Source: Methyloprofundus sp. (GTDB taxonomy: Bacteria; Pseudomonadota; Gammaproteobacteria; Methylococcales; Methylomonadaceae). Taken from it: a stretch of DNA of 5,849 nucleotides. The stretch's first letter is position 1, and each line of letters starts with the position of its first letter. Both the position numbers and the translations under genes were made by a program. The stretch is taken from assembly GCA_030636485.1 (NCBI GenBank), contig DAOVWV010000119.1, positions 1 to 5,849 of the forward strand. Direction: 5' to 3'. Shown piece by piece: positions 1 through 5,836 of the stretch. A model generated the notes under the pieces. It had not been told where the DNA came from and made no database searches. It saw only the letters and a list, made by a program, of their open reading frames with translations.

Positions 1-53
1 ATAAAGGCTGCGATTCCAACAATAACATCTTTTATACTAGAAAAATCATTCAT
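1..53 (-). CDS. 5' end of an unidentified gene downstream of parB (cut by window edge)
   Basis: An ATG on the minus strand at 53 opens a frame that stays open to the window edge and reads MNDFSSIKDVIVGIAAF. A TAA stop lies in frame three codons upstream, so the start is bounded. The run VIVGIAAF is hydrophobic and could begin a membrane segment. No good Shine-Dalgarno sequence precedes it. It sits behind a strong minus-strand promoter and a long leader, which favours a real gene. In many gammaproteobacteria the gene after parB is atpI or another ATP synthase gene, but the visible residues do not resemble the AtpI N-terminus I know, so I leave it unnamed. Confidence 0.4.
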   Translation of the reverse strand, partial: MNDFSSIKDVIVGIAAF

Positions 54-183
54 TAGCTTTTAGGTATAACATTCTTATCAACAACCCCACCCATCCCAAC
101 ACCCCACAGCCCCCACCAAACAACCAACCATAAACGACAAGCTACTAATACCCCAACAAACAAACACACTAACAAAAAAACTA
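54..183 (-). other. C-depleted, G/T-rich 5' leader of the gene starting at 53
   Basis: This is the stretch between the predicted transcription start (about 183) and the ATG at 53. On the minus (transcribed) strand it is almost without C: only three occur between 180 and 65, while G and T dominate and G-tracts are clustered. The opposite strand is therefore C-rich and G-poor, the base skew typical of Rho-loading sites, should any transcript run rightward here. A 17-codon reading frame (ATG at 131, TGA at 80-78) spans the G-rich part but has no Shine-Dalgarno sequence. That the segment is an mRNA leader is inferred from the promoter. Confidence 0.45.
85..114 (-). promoter_or_regulatory. Putative G-quadruplex motif in the leader
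   Basis: Reading the minus strand from 114 to 85 there are five G-tracts of lengths 5, 4, 3, 3 and 4, separated by loops of 4, 4, 2 and 1 nt. This satisfies the usual rule of four or more G3+ tracts with loops of 1-7 nt. The motif is on the same strand as the predicted transcript and ends about 31 nt before the ATG at 53. It could therefore fold in the mRNA leader or in the non-template DNA strand. Folding and function are inference. Confidence 0.5.
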
Positions 184-189
184 TGGCAA

Positions 190-218
190 TTTATAATTCA
201 TTTCAAATATGATGTCAA
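190..218 (-). promoter_or_regulatory. Sigma-70 promoter downstream of parB
   Basis: On the minus strand a perfect -35 hexamer TTGACA (218-213) is followed after exactly 17 nt by TATAAA (195-190), five of six matches to the -10 consensus. Transcription would start near 183 and run toward the gene starting at 53. Its position just after the parB terminator candidate shows that this gene is probably a separate transcription unit. This is the best promoter match I found in the window. Confidence 0.7.
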
Positions 219-229
219 TAGAAAAGCCT

Positions 230-264
230 AAGAAAGGTTTGCCAATAACGGGACAAGGCAAGCC
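230..264 (-). terminator. Probable intrinsic terminator of the mnmG-rsmG-parA-parB operon
   Basis: Beginning 9 nt after the parB stop, the minus strand holds GGCUUGCC (264-257) and GGCAAACC (243-236). They pair as an 8-bp stem with one C-A mismatch around a 13-nt loop. A UUUCUU tract follows (235-230). The stem is imperfect and the loop is large, so it may be only partly effective. Confidence 0.45.
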
Positions 265-273
265 CCCCCCACA

Positions 274-1173
274 TTACAACGACTCCGAATCATCATTTTT
301 TATGTCAAAGCGCGATACAATGCCCTCTAATTCATCCAGGCTGTTATAACTGATCATCACAGTACCCTGCCCGCTTTGTCTATGCTTAATCGTGGTTTTA
401 GCACCGATAAAATTAGTCATGGCTTCTTGTAAGCGTTGTGTGTCCCTATCAGCTCCCCTCTCATCTGCCTGTACCGGAACATTCTCTTTATGCGCTTGCC
501 CTTCCTGCTGTGCATCTTGAGCCAGTTTTTCGGTGACACGCACAGACAAACTCTCATCAGCCACTTTATTTGCCAACTTCAGCTGTTTTTCTGACTCCAG
601 TGTCAGTAATGCGCGCGCATGCCCCATGCCTAGCTTGCCTTTTACCATCAGCTTTTTTACTTCACTGCCCAATTCATTGAGCCTTAATAAATTTGTCACT
701 GCGGTTCTGGACTTACCGACTGCTTCGGCAATTTCCTGGTGGGTTAAACCGAATTCTTCAATCAAACGCTGAAAAGCCTCTGATTCTTCCAAGGGGTTTA
801 AGTCTTCGCGCTGGATATTTTCAATTAAGGAAATAGCGAGCGTAGTGCGGTCATCAATATCCTTAACCCATACCGGAACATCGGCTAACCCAGCTAATTG
901 TCCGGCGCGCCAGCGACGCTCCCCAGCGATGATCTCATAACGATTATAGCCAATTTCTCTAACGAGAATGGGCTGCACGATGCCTTGAACTCTTATTGAT
1001 TCCGCCAGTTCCTGCAACCGATCGGGGTCTATATCTTTTCTGGGTTGATATTTTCCACGCTGCAAATATTCTACCGGCAAGGTTTGTGCCTTGCTTTTCT
1101 CCTGTTCCTTGCCCCCTAGGTCACCCATTAATGCACCTAGCCCTTTGCCTAACCCTCTTTTCTTTTCCGCCAT
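274..1173 (-). CDS. parB: Chromosome-partitioning protein ParB (Spo0J/Noc family, CTP-dependent DNA clamp)
   Basis: ParB binds centromere-like parS sites, loads as a CTP-dependent sliding clamp and stimulates the ParA ATPase to segregate newly replicated origins. The 299-residue protein has the expected order. There is a basic N-terminal ParA-activating tail (KKRGLGKGLGALMG, 4-17), then the ParB/sulfiredoxin-like NTPase domain with GERRWRA (84-90) and ENIQREDLNP (118-127). A helix-turn-helix follows at about 144-163 (HQEIAEAVGKSRTAVTNLL), and the C-terminal part ends in the usual dimerisation region (about 245-295). Residues 216-245 form a low-complexity, charged, Q-rich linker. The ATG lies 4 nt after the parA stop, with only a weak Shine-Dalgarno sequence, so coupled translation is likely. 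No parS-like palindrome was seen in this window. Confidence 0.97.
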   Translation of the reverse strand: MAEKKRGLGKGLGALMGDLGGKEQEKSKAQTLPVEYLQRGKYQPRKDIDPDRLQELAESIRVQGIVQPILVREIGYNRYEIIAGERRWRAGQLAGLADVPVWVKDIDDRTTLAISLIENIQREDLNPLEESEAFQRLIEEFGLTHQEIAEAVGKSRTAVTNLLRLNELGSEVKKLMVKGKLGMGHARALLTLESEKQLKLANKVADESLSVRVTEKLAQDAQQEGQAHKENVPVQADERGADRDTQRLQEAMTNFIGAKTTIKHRQSGQGTVMISYNSLDELEGIVSRFDIKNDDSESL

Positions 1174-1177
1174 AGTT

Positions 1178-1945
1178 TTATTTACTTTCTTTTCTAATTA
1201 ATTCGCCAGCCAGAGCAACATAAGCAACCGCACCACGCGAACTTTTATCGTACTGTAAAATAGGCATACCATGACTGGGCGCTTCTGCCAGCCGGACATT
1301 TCTGGGAATGCAAGTGCGAAACACCTTATCGCCAAAATATTCAATTAATTGCCCTGATACATCTTTAGTTAGGCGACTACGCGGATCAAACATAGTACGT
1401 ATAATCCCTTCCAGGTGTAAGTCTGGGTTGGCTGTTTGCTGGATTTTACGCAAGCTATTCATTAAATCCGATAGTCCTTCCAAGGCATAATATTCACACT
1501 GCATAGGTACCAGCACGCTATTTGCCGCAACCATTGCATTTAAGGTCAGCATATTCAAGGAAGGTGGGCAGTCAATTAAAATATAATCGTAGTCACTTTT
1601 AACTTGTTGCAAGGCAGAATCCAGGCGACGTTCGCGCTGAGTCATTTGCATTAATTCCACTTCTGCCAAGGTTAAATCTGAATTTCCGGCGATCACATCA
1701 AAACCAAACTCCGCGACCTCAATGACCATTTGAGAAACCGGAATATCTTCAATCAATAAATCACAGCTTGAATACATGACCGCCGCTTTATCCACGCCAC
1801 AGCCCATTGCTGCATTTCCTTGTGGATCTAAATCAATCAATAATACTCTACGCTGGGCAGCGGCTAATGTCGCCGCCAAATTAACACTCGTCGTCGTTTT
1901 ACCTACGCCACCCTTCTGATTGGTGACGGCTATTATTTTTGTCAT
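1178..1945 (-). CDS. parA: Chromosome-partitioning ATPase ParA (Soj type)
   Basis: ParA is a deviant Walker-type ATPase that binds nucleoid DNA non-specifically in its ATP form. ParB removes it, and the resulting gradient moves origins apart. The sequence shows the deviant Walker A motif QKGGVGKTT (10-18, signature Lys11 and catalytic-loop Lys16), the A' region LLIDLDPQGNA (35-45) and Walker B ILIDCPP (122-128, Asp125). At 255 residues, with no N-terminal DNA-binding extension, it is the short chromosomal type rather than the long plasmid P1 type. Its ATG overlaps the rsmG stop in an ATGA arrangement, so it is translated by coupling in the same operon. Position next to rsmG and mnmG is the classic origin-proximal order. 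Confidence 0.97.
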   Translation of the reverse strand: MTKIIAVTNQKGGVGKTTTSVNLAATLAAAQRRVLLIDLDPQGNAAMGCGVDKAAVMYSSCDLLIEDIPVSQMVIEVAEFGFDVIAGNSDLTLAEVELMQMTQRERRLDSALQQVKSDYDYILIDCPPSLNMLTLNAMVAANSVLVPMQCEYYALEGLSDLMNSLRKIQQTANPDLHLEGIIRTMFDPRSRLTKDVSGQLIEYFGDKVFRTCIPRNVRLAEAPSHGMPILQYDKSSRGAVAYVALAGELIRKESK

Positions 1946-2559
1946 GTTTTATTTATCCGTACCACACATCGCTCAGCATCTACACCAGGCACCATAATAG
2001 TGCGTACTGAATATGTCCGGTCAATTTCTTTAAGCTCACTCTCGGGCTGCTGCCCTTTCATCGCAATTAAGACTCCCTCTGGCTGCAATAGATATTCTGT
2101 TAGTTTCATTATGTCCTTTAAACTAGCAAATGCCCGACTTAAAACAGCATCATATTCACCTTCATACCCCAAAGTTTCCACTCGCCCATGCACCACCGTA
2201 ATATTTTTTATATGTAATTCCAATACCGCCTGCTGTACAAAGCGCGTTTTTTTGGAGTTACTATCCACCAGGGTAAATTGCACATCTGGCATTAAAATAG
2301 CCAGTGGAATACCGGGCAATCCTGCGCCTGTCCCTACATCAATAATTTTCTGCCCGGTGACACAGGGTAAAATGGCCAGGCTATCCAGTATATGCAGGCG
2401 TAAAATATCATCCCGCTGACGAATAGCCGTTAAATTATAGGCCTTATTCCATTTTTCAATCAGGCTAACAAATGCCAGTAATAGCTCTACTTGGCTCTCT
2501 GTCACATCCAACTCTAACTGCTCTAGTCCCGTCTGTAAAATATGCCGACTCTTATCCAT
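1942..2559 (-). CDS. rsmG: 16S rRNA (guanine527-N7)-methyltransferase RsmG (GidB)
   Basis: RsmG uses S-adenosylmethionine to methylate N7 of G527 in the 530 loop of 16S rRNA; loss in other bacteria gives low-level streptomycin resistance. The 205-residue length matches the family (E. coli about 207). Visible family signatures are [11 protein letters not shown] (36-46), HILDSLA (56-62), the SAM-binding glycine-rich loop [16 protein letters not shown] (73-88) and LVDSNSKK (97-104) at the end of the second strand. The start codon lies within the last codons of mnmG (8-nt overlap) and the stop overlaps the parA start, so it is firmly inside the operon. It lacks a strong Shine-Dalgarno sequence of its own. 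Confidence 0.96.
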   Translation of the reverse strand: MDKSRHILQTGLEQLELDVTESQVELLLAFVSLIEKWNKAYNLTAIRQRDDILRLHILDSLAILPCVTGQKIIDVGTGAGLPGIPLAILMPDVQFTLVDSNSKKTRFVQQAVLELHIKNITVVHGRVETLGYEGEYDAVLSRAFASLKDIMKLTEYLLQPEGVLIAMKGQQPESELKEIDRTYSVRTIMVPGVDAERCVVRINKT

Positions 2560-4420
2560 TTTTCTTTTTCATATATATCAGTAACAAGGAAATTGCTGCG
2601 GGTGTTACACCAGGAATTCTTGAAGCCAAACCCAATGTTTCTGGGCGTTGCTGGATAAATTTCTCACGTACCTCATTCGACAGGCCTTTGACCAGATTAA
2701 AATCCAGATCGCCCGGAATTTTTAAATGATCATAACGTTTTGCCTTATCAATATCCTGCTGCTGCCGTTCAATATAGCCTGCATATTTAGCCTGTATCTC
2801 AACTTGTTGCGCGACCTGCGAGTCAACATCTACCTCACCCGTAAAATTCATCAATTGTACAATATCCACTTCAGGACGACGTAATAAGTCCATTAGACTC
2901 GCCTCCTTGCTCAAAGGCTTGCCCCAGACCTCAGCAACTTGCTGCGCCTCCGGAGAGTCCTTTCTAACCCAGGTTGCTTTTAATTTATTTTGCAGCTGCG
3001 TAATACTGTCTTGCTTGACATTAAAAAACTGCCATTGCTGCTCATTAACCAGGCCTAATTCACGGCCTTTTTCAGTTAAACGCAAGTCCGCATTATCTTC
3101 ACGCAGTAACAAACGATACTCAGCACGACTGGTAAACATTCGATACGGCTCTGTCGTTCCGTTAGCAATTAAATCATCTATCATAACACCGATATAAGCT
3201 TCATTTCGCGCCGGACACCAAGCCTCTTTATCCTGAGCTTTACGTGCCGCATTTAAGCCTGCAATCAACCCCTGTGCCGCTGCCTCTTCATAGCCCGTAG
3301 TACCATTGATCTGTCCTGCAAAAAACAGGCCTGGCATATATTTAGTTTCCAAAGAGGTTTTCAAGTCTCTGGGGTCAAAAAAATCGTACTCAATCGCATA
3401 ACCCGGGCGAACAATTTCTGCCTGCTCAAACCCCTGCATAGAGCGTACAAACTGATATTGCACATCAAAAGGCAAGCTGGTTGAAATACCATTAGGGTAA
3501 TACTCATTGGTATTGAGTCCCTCAGGCTCTATAAAAATCTGATGCGAACTACGCTCTGCAAAGCGCACCACCTTATCTTCAATTGAAGGGCAGTACCGCG
3601 GCCCGACCCCTTCAATTTCACCGGCATACATCGGTGACCTATCCAAGCCTCCACGGATAATATCATGAGTCTGCTGATTAGTGCGCGTTATATAACAAGG
3701 TATTTGCTGTGGGTGCTGACTGGCACTGCCCATAAATGAGAAAACCGGAACAGGTGTGTCGCCATGCTGCTGCTCTAGTTGTGCAAAATCAATTGTACGT
3801 CCATCTATCCGCGGTGGCGTACCTGTTTTTAAACGGCTGACTTTAAACGGTAGTTCACGCAAGCGCTCAGCGAGGGCGATAGATGCCGCATCACCTGCCC
3901 GTCCACCGGTATAGTTTTCTAAACCGATATGAATCCTGCCGCCTAAAAATGTCCCCGCAGTCAAGACCACTGATTTAGCTCTAAACTGTAAGCCCATTTG
4001 TGTTTTGACACCGACAACGGTTTCAGCCTCGACCAATAAGTCCGATACGACTTGTTGAAATAGCATGAGGTTTTGCTGGTTTTCCAGTGCGTTCCTAATA
4101 AATTGCTTATATAGTTCCCGGTCTGCCTGACCACGGGTTGCACGCACTGCCGGGCCTTTACTGGCATTTAAAATACGAAAATGGATGCCCGCATGATCTA
4201 TCGCGCGCGCCATAACACCGCCTAACGCATCCACTTCTTTTACCAGGTGCCCCTTACCGATACCGCCGATTGCGGGATTGCAGCTCATTTGTCCCAAAGT
4301 ATCAATACTCTGGGTTAATAATAAAGTTTGCGCACCTGTCCGTGCAGCTGCCAGCGCGGCCTCAGTCCCCGCATGACCACCCCCAATAACAATAACATCA
4401 AATTCTTTTGTAAATTCCAC
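2552..4420 (-). CDS. mnmG: tRNA uridine-5-carboxymethylaminomethyl modification enzyme MnmG (GidA)
   Basis: MnmG is an FAD- and NADH-dependent enzyme that, in a complex with the GTPase MnmE, installs carboxymethylaminomethyl at C5 of the wobble uridine of several tRNAs. The 622 residues align along their whole length with E. coli MnmG (629). Landmarks are the FAD-binding GGGHAG (13-18), the catalytic cysteines in MSCNPAIGG (Cys47) and YCPSIEDK (Cys277), [19 protein letters not shown], and the C-terminal MnmE-binding end [18 protein letters not shown]. The start is GTG. A TAA in frame four codons upstream and the absence of an internal ATG before the FAD fold make this start secure. The ribosome binding site is weak. 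It is the first gene of the minus-strand operon. Confidence 0.98.
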   Translation of the reverse strand: MEFTKEFDVIVIGGGHAGTEAALAAARTGAQTLLLTQSIDTLGQMSCNPAIGGIGKGHLVKEVDALGGVMARAIDHAGIHFRILNASKGPAVRATRGQADRELYKQFIRNALENQQNLMLFQQVVSDLLVEAETVVGVKTQMGLQFRAKSVVLTAGTFLGGRIHIGLENYTGGRAGDAASIALAERLRELPFKVSRLKTGTPPRIDGRTIDFAQLEQQHGDTPVPVFSFMGSASQHPQQIPCYITRTNQQTHDIIRGGLDRSPMYAGEIEGVGPRYCPSIEDKVVRFAERSSHQIFIEPEGLNTNEYYPNGISTSLPFDVQYQFVRSMQGFEQAEIVRPGYAIEYDFFDPRDLKTSLETKYMPGLFFAGQINGTTGYEEAAAQGLIAGLNAARKAQDKEAWCPARNEAYIGVMIDDLIANGTTEPYRMFTSRAEYRLLLREDNADLRLTEKGRELGLVNEQQWQFFNVKQDSITQLQNKLKATWVRKDSPEAQQVAEVWGKPLSKEASLMDLLRRPEVDIVQLMNFTGEVDVDSQVAQQVEIQAKYAGYIERQQQDIDKAKRYDHLKIPGDLDFNLVKGLSNEVREKFIQQRPETLGLASRIPGVTPAAISLLLIYMKKKNG

Positions 4421-4436
4421 TGACTTGTCTTAAAAT
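4408..4436 (+). promoter_or_regulatory. Candidate promoter for the ArfA-like gene
   Basis: On the plus strand TTGTAA (4408-4413, four of six to the -35 consensus) is followed after 17 nt by TAAAAT (4431-4436, five of six to the -10 consensus). Transcription would start near 4443, giving a leader of about 77 nt before the ATG at 4520. The -35 element lies inside the first codons of mnmG, which runs the other way. This is a plausible but unproven match. Confidence 0.4.
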
Positions 4437-4480
4437 TGTGCAAATGACTATTTTAATTTGTTCGCGGGAGTTTTGCACAA
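4436..4480. promoter_or_regulatory. 9-bp inverted repeat between the divergent mnmG and ArfA-like genes
   Basis: TTGTGCAAA (4436-4444) and TTTGCACAA (4472-4480) are perfect reverse complements 27 nt apart, in the 99-nt gap between the divergent starts. The left arm abuts the candidate -10 of the plus-strand promoter. The right arm overlaps the region where a -35 for mnmG would fall if TAAAAT on the minus strand (4455-4450) is its -10. That placement would suit an operator acting on both genes, but no regulator is recognised. Confidence 0.35.
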
Positions 4481-4506
4481 AAGAAATTTTTTTATCGCCT
4501 ATTAAT

Positions 4507-4512
4507 GAGGAA
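4507..4512 (+). promoter_or_regulatory. Shine-Dalgarno sequence that fixes the ArfA-like start
   Basis: GAGGAA lies 7 nt before the ATG at 4520. An ATG in the same frame at 4505 overlaps this element and has no Shine-Dalgarno sequence of its own, so 4520 is chosen as the start. Confidence 0.65.
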
Positions 4513-4519
4513 TGACTGC

Positions 4520-4762
4520 ATGAAGAAACATAAAAAACAGCAAAAAAACAGCATAGTGGAGACCCATAATCTGGTTGCCAAACATCCACATTATTTTAAC
4601 AAAGCCGTTATTTTCAAGGATAAAAGTAAATATCAGCGTAAAGCTAAACACAAAAATCTGGAACCCTTTTTTATGCGATGTGTACATGGCATAAAAAAGG
4701 GCTCCAGGTTTTTTCAAAATCAACGCTGGCATTACTTTAGACATTCTTCAAGCTTGGGCTAG
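4520..4762 (+). CDS. Small basic ArfA-like protein, putative ribosome-rescue factor encoded on a self-truncating mRNA
   Basis: The 80-residue frame is very rich in Lys and His. Its core is NLVAKHPHYFNKAVIF (17-32) followed by KDKSKYQRKAKH (33-44) and NLEPF. The second block resembles the GKGSYxRKxKH tail by which ArfA occupies the empty mRNA channel of stalled ribosomes. The preceding hydrophobic block is where ArfA contacts release factor RF2. The canonical KGKGSY is here KDKSKY, so this is at best a divergent ArfA. From memory it also resembles a short uncharacterised proteobacterial family (I believe DUF7230). Strong support comes from the RNA: a hairpin with a U-tract starts at codon 45, directly after RKAKH, and ends before the stop codon. 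Truncated products of roughly 50-65 residues would therefore be expected. Residues 66-80 would be made only on read-through. It is transcribed divergently from mnmG. Confidence 0.75.
   Translation: MKKHKKQQKNSIVETHNLVAKHPHYFNKAVIFKDKSKYQRKAKHKNLEPFFMRCVHGIKKGSRFFQNQRWHYFRHSSSLG
4652..4714 (+). terminator. Intragenic hairpin with U-tract inside the ArfA-like gene
   Basis: The arms 4652-4676 and 4689-4713 pair over 25 bp with one A-C mismatch (4663/4702) and one U-G wobble (4657/4708). The 12-nt loop can add three more pairs (4678-4680 with 4685-4687). The 3' arm ends in U6 (4709-4714), and the 5' A5 makes the structure terminator-like on the minus strand too. In frame it covers codons 45-65, while the stop codon is at 4760-4762. 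Termination would leave mRNA ending in the Phe64-Phe65 codons without a stop. The long stem is also a fitting RNase III substrate. Both outcomes are known for arfA genes in other proteobacteria; here they are inferred. Confidence 0.85.
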
Positions 4763-4765
4763 TCC

Positions 4766-4846
4766 ATGCAAACCAGAAAATGTGCATACTGCGGGGCAAT
4801 GCAGAATCATTCAACTCATTAATGTCCGCATTGTAATGGATTAATA
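4766..4846 (+). pseudogene. Tiny zinc-ribbon reading frame interrupted by an in-frame TAA
   Basis: From the ATG at 4766, 3 nt after the previous stop, the frame reads MQTRKCAYCGAMQNHSTH and then meets TAA (4820-4822). Continuing in the same frame gives CPHCNGLI. If the stop is counted as one residue, the cysteines have the pattern CxxC-x10-CxxC, a typical zinc-ribbon layout. The TAA sits at the position before the second CxxC, where one base change from CAA (Gln) or AAA (Lys) would produce it. I infer a decayed small gene. There is no clear Shine-Dalgarno sequence, so translation would rely on coupling to the upstream gene. It could also be a chance arrangement, an 18-residue peptide, or a recoded stop, the last being least likely. 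Confidence 0.4.
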
Positions 4847-4876
4847 AAACAAACGACACCACAAAAGAGGTTAACA

Positions 4877-5770
4877 ATGAAATCAATATTACCCCCCATT
4901 GCCATAAGCTTGGCACTTATCATGCAGCCGGTGCAAGCAGAATCAGATACCAATGATTGTAATTTTATACTCGATGGTGCACAGCAGGTATATGATGACC
5001 TTTTTCCATCAGATCCTGCACCACAATTTTCTGGCCCATGGTGTTATCGGTACTACCCTAAAACGGAAATCTATGCAGGGATTTATCAAGGAGCCAAATC
5101 CTTCAAAACCGATGGTGTTTATGTATTAGGCGGGATTTTCGGTGATACTCCCGTGTACATTGACCAGAAAGGTGTCGTTATCAACTTACTCAAGAATCAA
5201 ATGGACAAAAGCTTATGTGACTCCACAGCTCTACCAGAAGGTCTAATCATTAAAGATGAAGGCAATATAACCACAATGACGACCGGTGGAGAATGCATCA
5301 AGCTCCCCGCATCAAATAACTATTGCGAGGTGCTCCCTGAAACGGATGAAGATAGAGAGATCGTTGCAACGGGCATACATGTACTCAGCAGTACAAATAT
5401 TACCGATTACAAGCTACTCGGTTTTGAAATGCCTGACTTCCCTAAGATTCCTGGCCTTCCCAGCTTAGATGATCCCTTTAAGTTCCTAAAGGACGACTTA
5501 GCTAATCAAACCGTATGTGTCATTCACGCACCAACGAAACTCACAGATCATACTATCAAGACGGATATTTGTTTTGACCTATCTGACCAGATAGGGGATC
5601 TTGCCCCTATTTTGGGAATAGCAGATAAAGTGACTGTAAAATTTAAGGGGGTGACGACTGCAAAAACAGTGAAAGACTGCTTTGATACTGATGCTTTAGT
5701 GATTAGTGACTTAAAAACAGGGGAAAGCTGGCTAAATCAGGATGGTAAATTTGTAAAAACTAGTGAGTAG
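4877..5770 (+). CDS. Exported eight-cysteine protein of unknown function
   Basis: I do not recognise the family with certainty. The ATG follows a good Shine-Dalgarno sequence (AGAGG, 4866-4870, 6 nt spacing). The frame is open farther upstream into the zinc-ribbon remnant, but the ribosome site and signal peptide settle the start. Residues 1-21 (MKSILPPIAISLALIMQPVQA) form a Sec signal peptide with a likely cleavage after AxA-like VQA. The mature part of about 276 residues is acidic and contains eight cysteines (28, 56, 114, 140, 150, 214, 232, 268), an even number consistent with periplasmic disulfides. The stretch WCYRYYPKTEIYAGIY (55-70) plus GVYVLGGIFGDTPVYI (80-95) resembles a motif I have seen in other uncharacterised secreted proteins. 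Residues 185-203 are rich in Pro and Phe. There is no lipobox and no membrane anchor after the signal. A weak -10-like TGTAAT lies at 4832-4837. Confidence 0.85.
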   Translation: MKSILPPIAISLALIMQPVQAESDTNDCNFILDGAQQVYDDLFPSDPAPQFSGPWCYRYYPKTEIYAGIYQGAKSFKTDGVYVLGGIFGDTPVYIDQKGVVINLLKNQMDKSLCDSTALPEGLIIKDEGNITTMTTGGECIKLPASNNYCEVLPETDEDREIVATGIHVLSSTNITDYKLLGFEMPDFPKIPGLPSLDDPFKFLKDDLANQTVCVIHAPTKLTDHTIKTDICFDLSDQIGDLAPILGIADKVTVKFKGVTTAKTVKDCFDTDALVISDLKTGESWLNQDGKFVKTSE

Positions 5771-5797
5771 TCTATCAATTCGAGCTTAATTGATAGA
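5771..5797. repeat. Perfect 10-bp stem-loop after the exported-protein gene
   Basis: TCTATCAATT (5771-5780) and AATTGATAGA (5788-5797) are exact reverse complements around a 7-nt loop, starting directly after the TAG stop. The stem is AT-rich and is followed by GTGGGGG rather than a U-tract. It could protect the 3' end of the mRNA or help termination, but it is not a standard intrinsic terminator. Confidence 0.5.
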
Positions 5798-5803
5798 GTG
5801 GGG

Positions 5804-5836
5804 GAAGTTAGGCTATACCCCTAAGTATGTAACTTC
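5804..5836. repeat. Second inverted repeat near the right edge
   Basis: GAAGTTA (5804-5810) and TAACTTC (5830-5836) pair over 7 bp around 19 nt. Inside, TTAGG (5808-5812) and CCTAA (5819-5823) form an alternative 5-bp hairpin that shares bases with the outer stem, so the two are mutually exclusive. What follows is outside the window, and the function is unknown. Confidence 0.3.

Noticed and set aside
78..131. Minus-strand 17-codon frame (ATG at 131) in the G-rich leader, as an upstream peptide
   Set aside because: It has no Shine-Dalgarno sequence and its composition simply reflects the G/T-rich leader, so it is not supported as a gene.
1788..1796. TTATCCACG, one mismatch from a DnaA box, as a sign of the replication origin
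   Set aside because: It is a single site inside the parA coding sequence with no cluster and no AT-rich unwinding region, so it is expected by chance.
4505..4519. Earlier ATG at 4505 as start of the ArfA-like gene
   Set aside because: It overlaps the Shine-Dalgarno element serving the ATG at 4520 and has none of its own.
4398..4744. Minus-strand frames upstream of and opposite the ArfA-like gene
   Set aside because: They have no ribosome binding sites or family resemblance, overlap the better-supported plus-strand gene and the mnmG start, and are shadows.
4823..4876. Upstream extension of the exported-protein gene into the second zinc-ribbon knuckle
   Set aside because: The frame is open, but a strong Shine-Dalgarno sequence and a complete signal peptide place the start at 4877, and there is no start codon with a ribosome site farther upstream.
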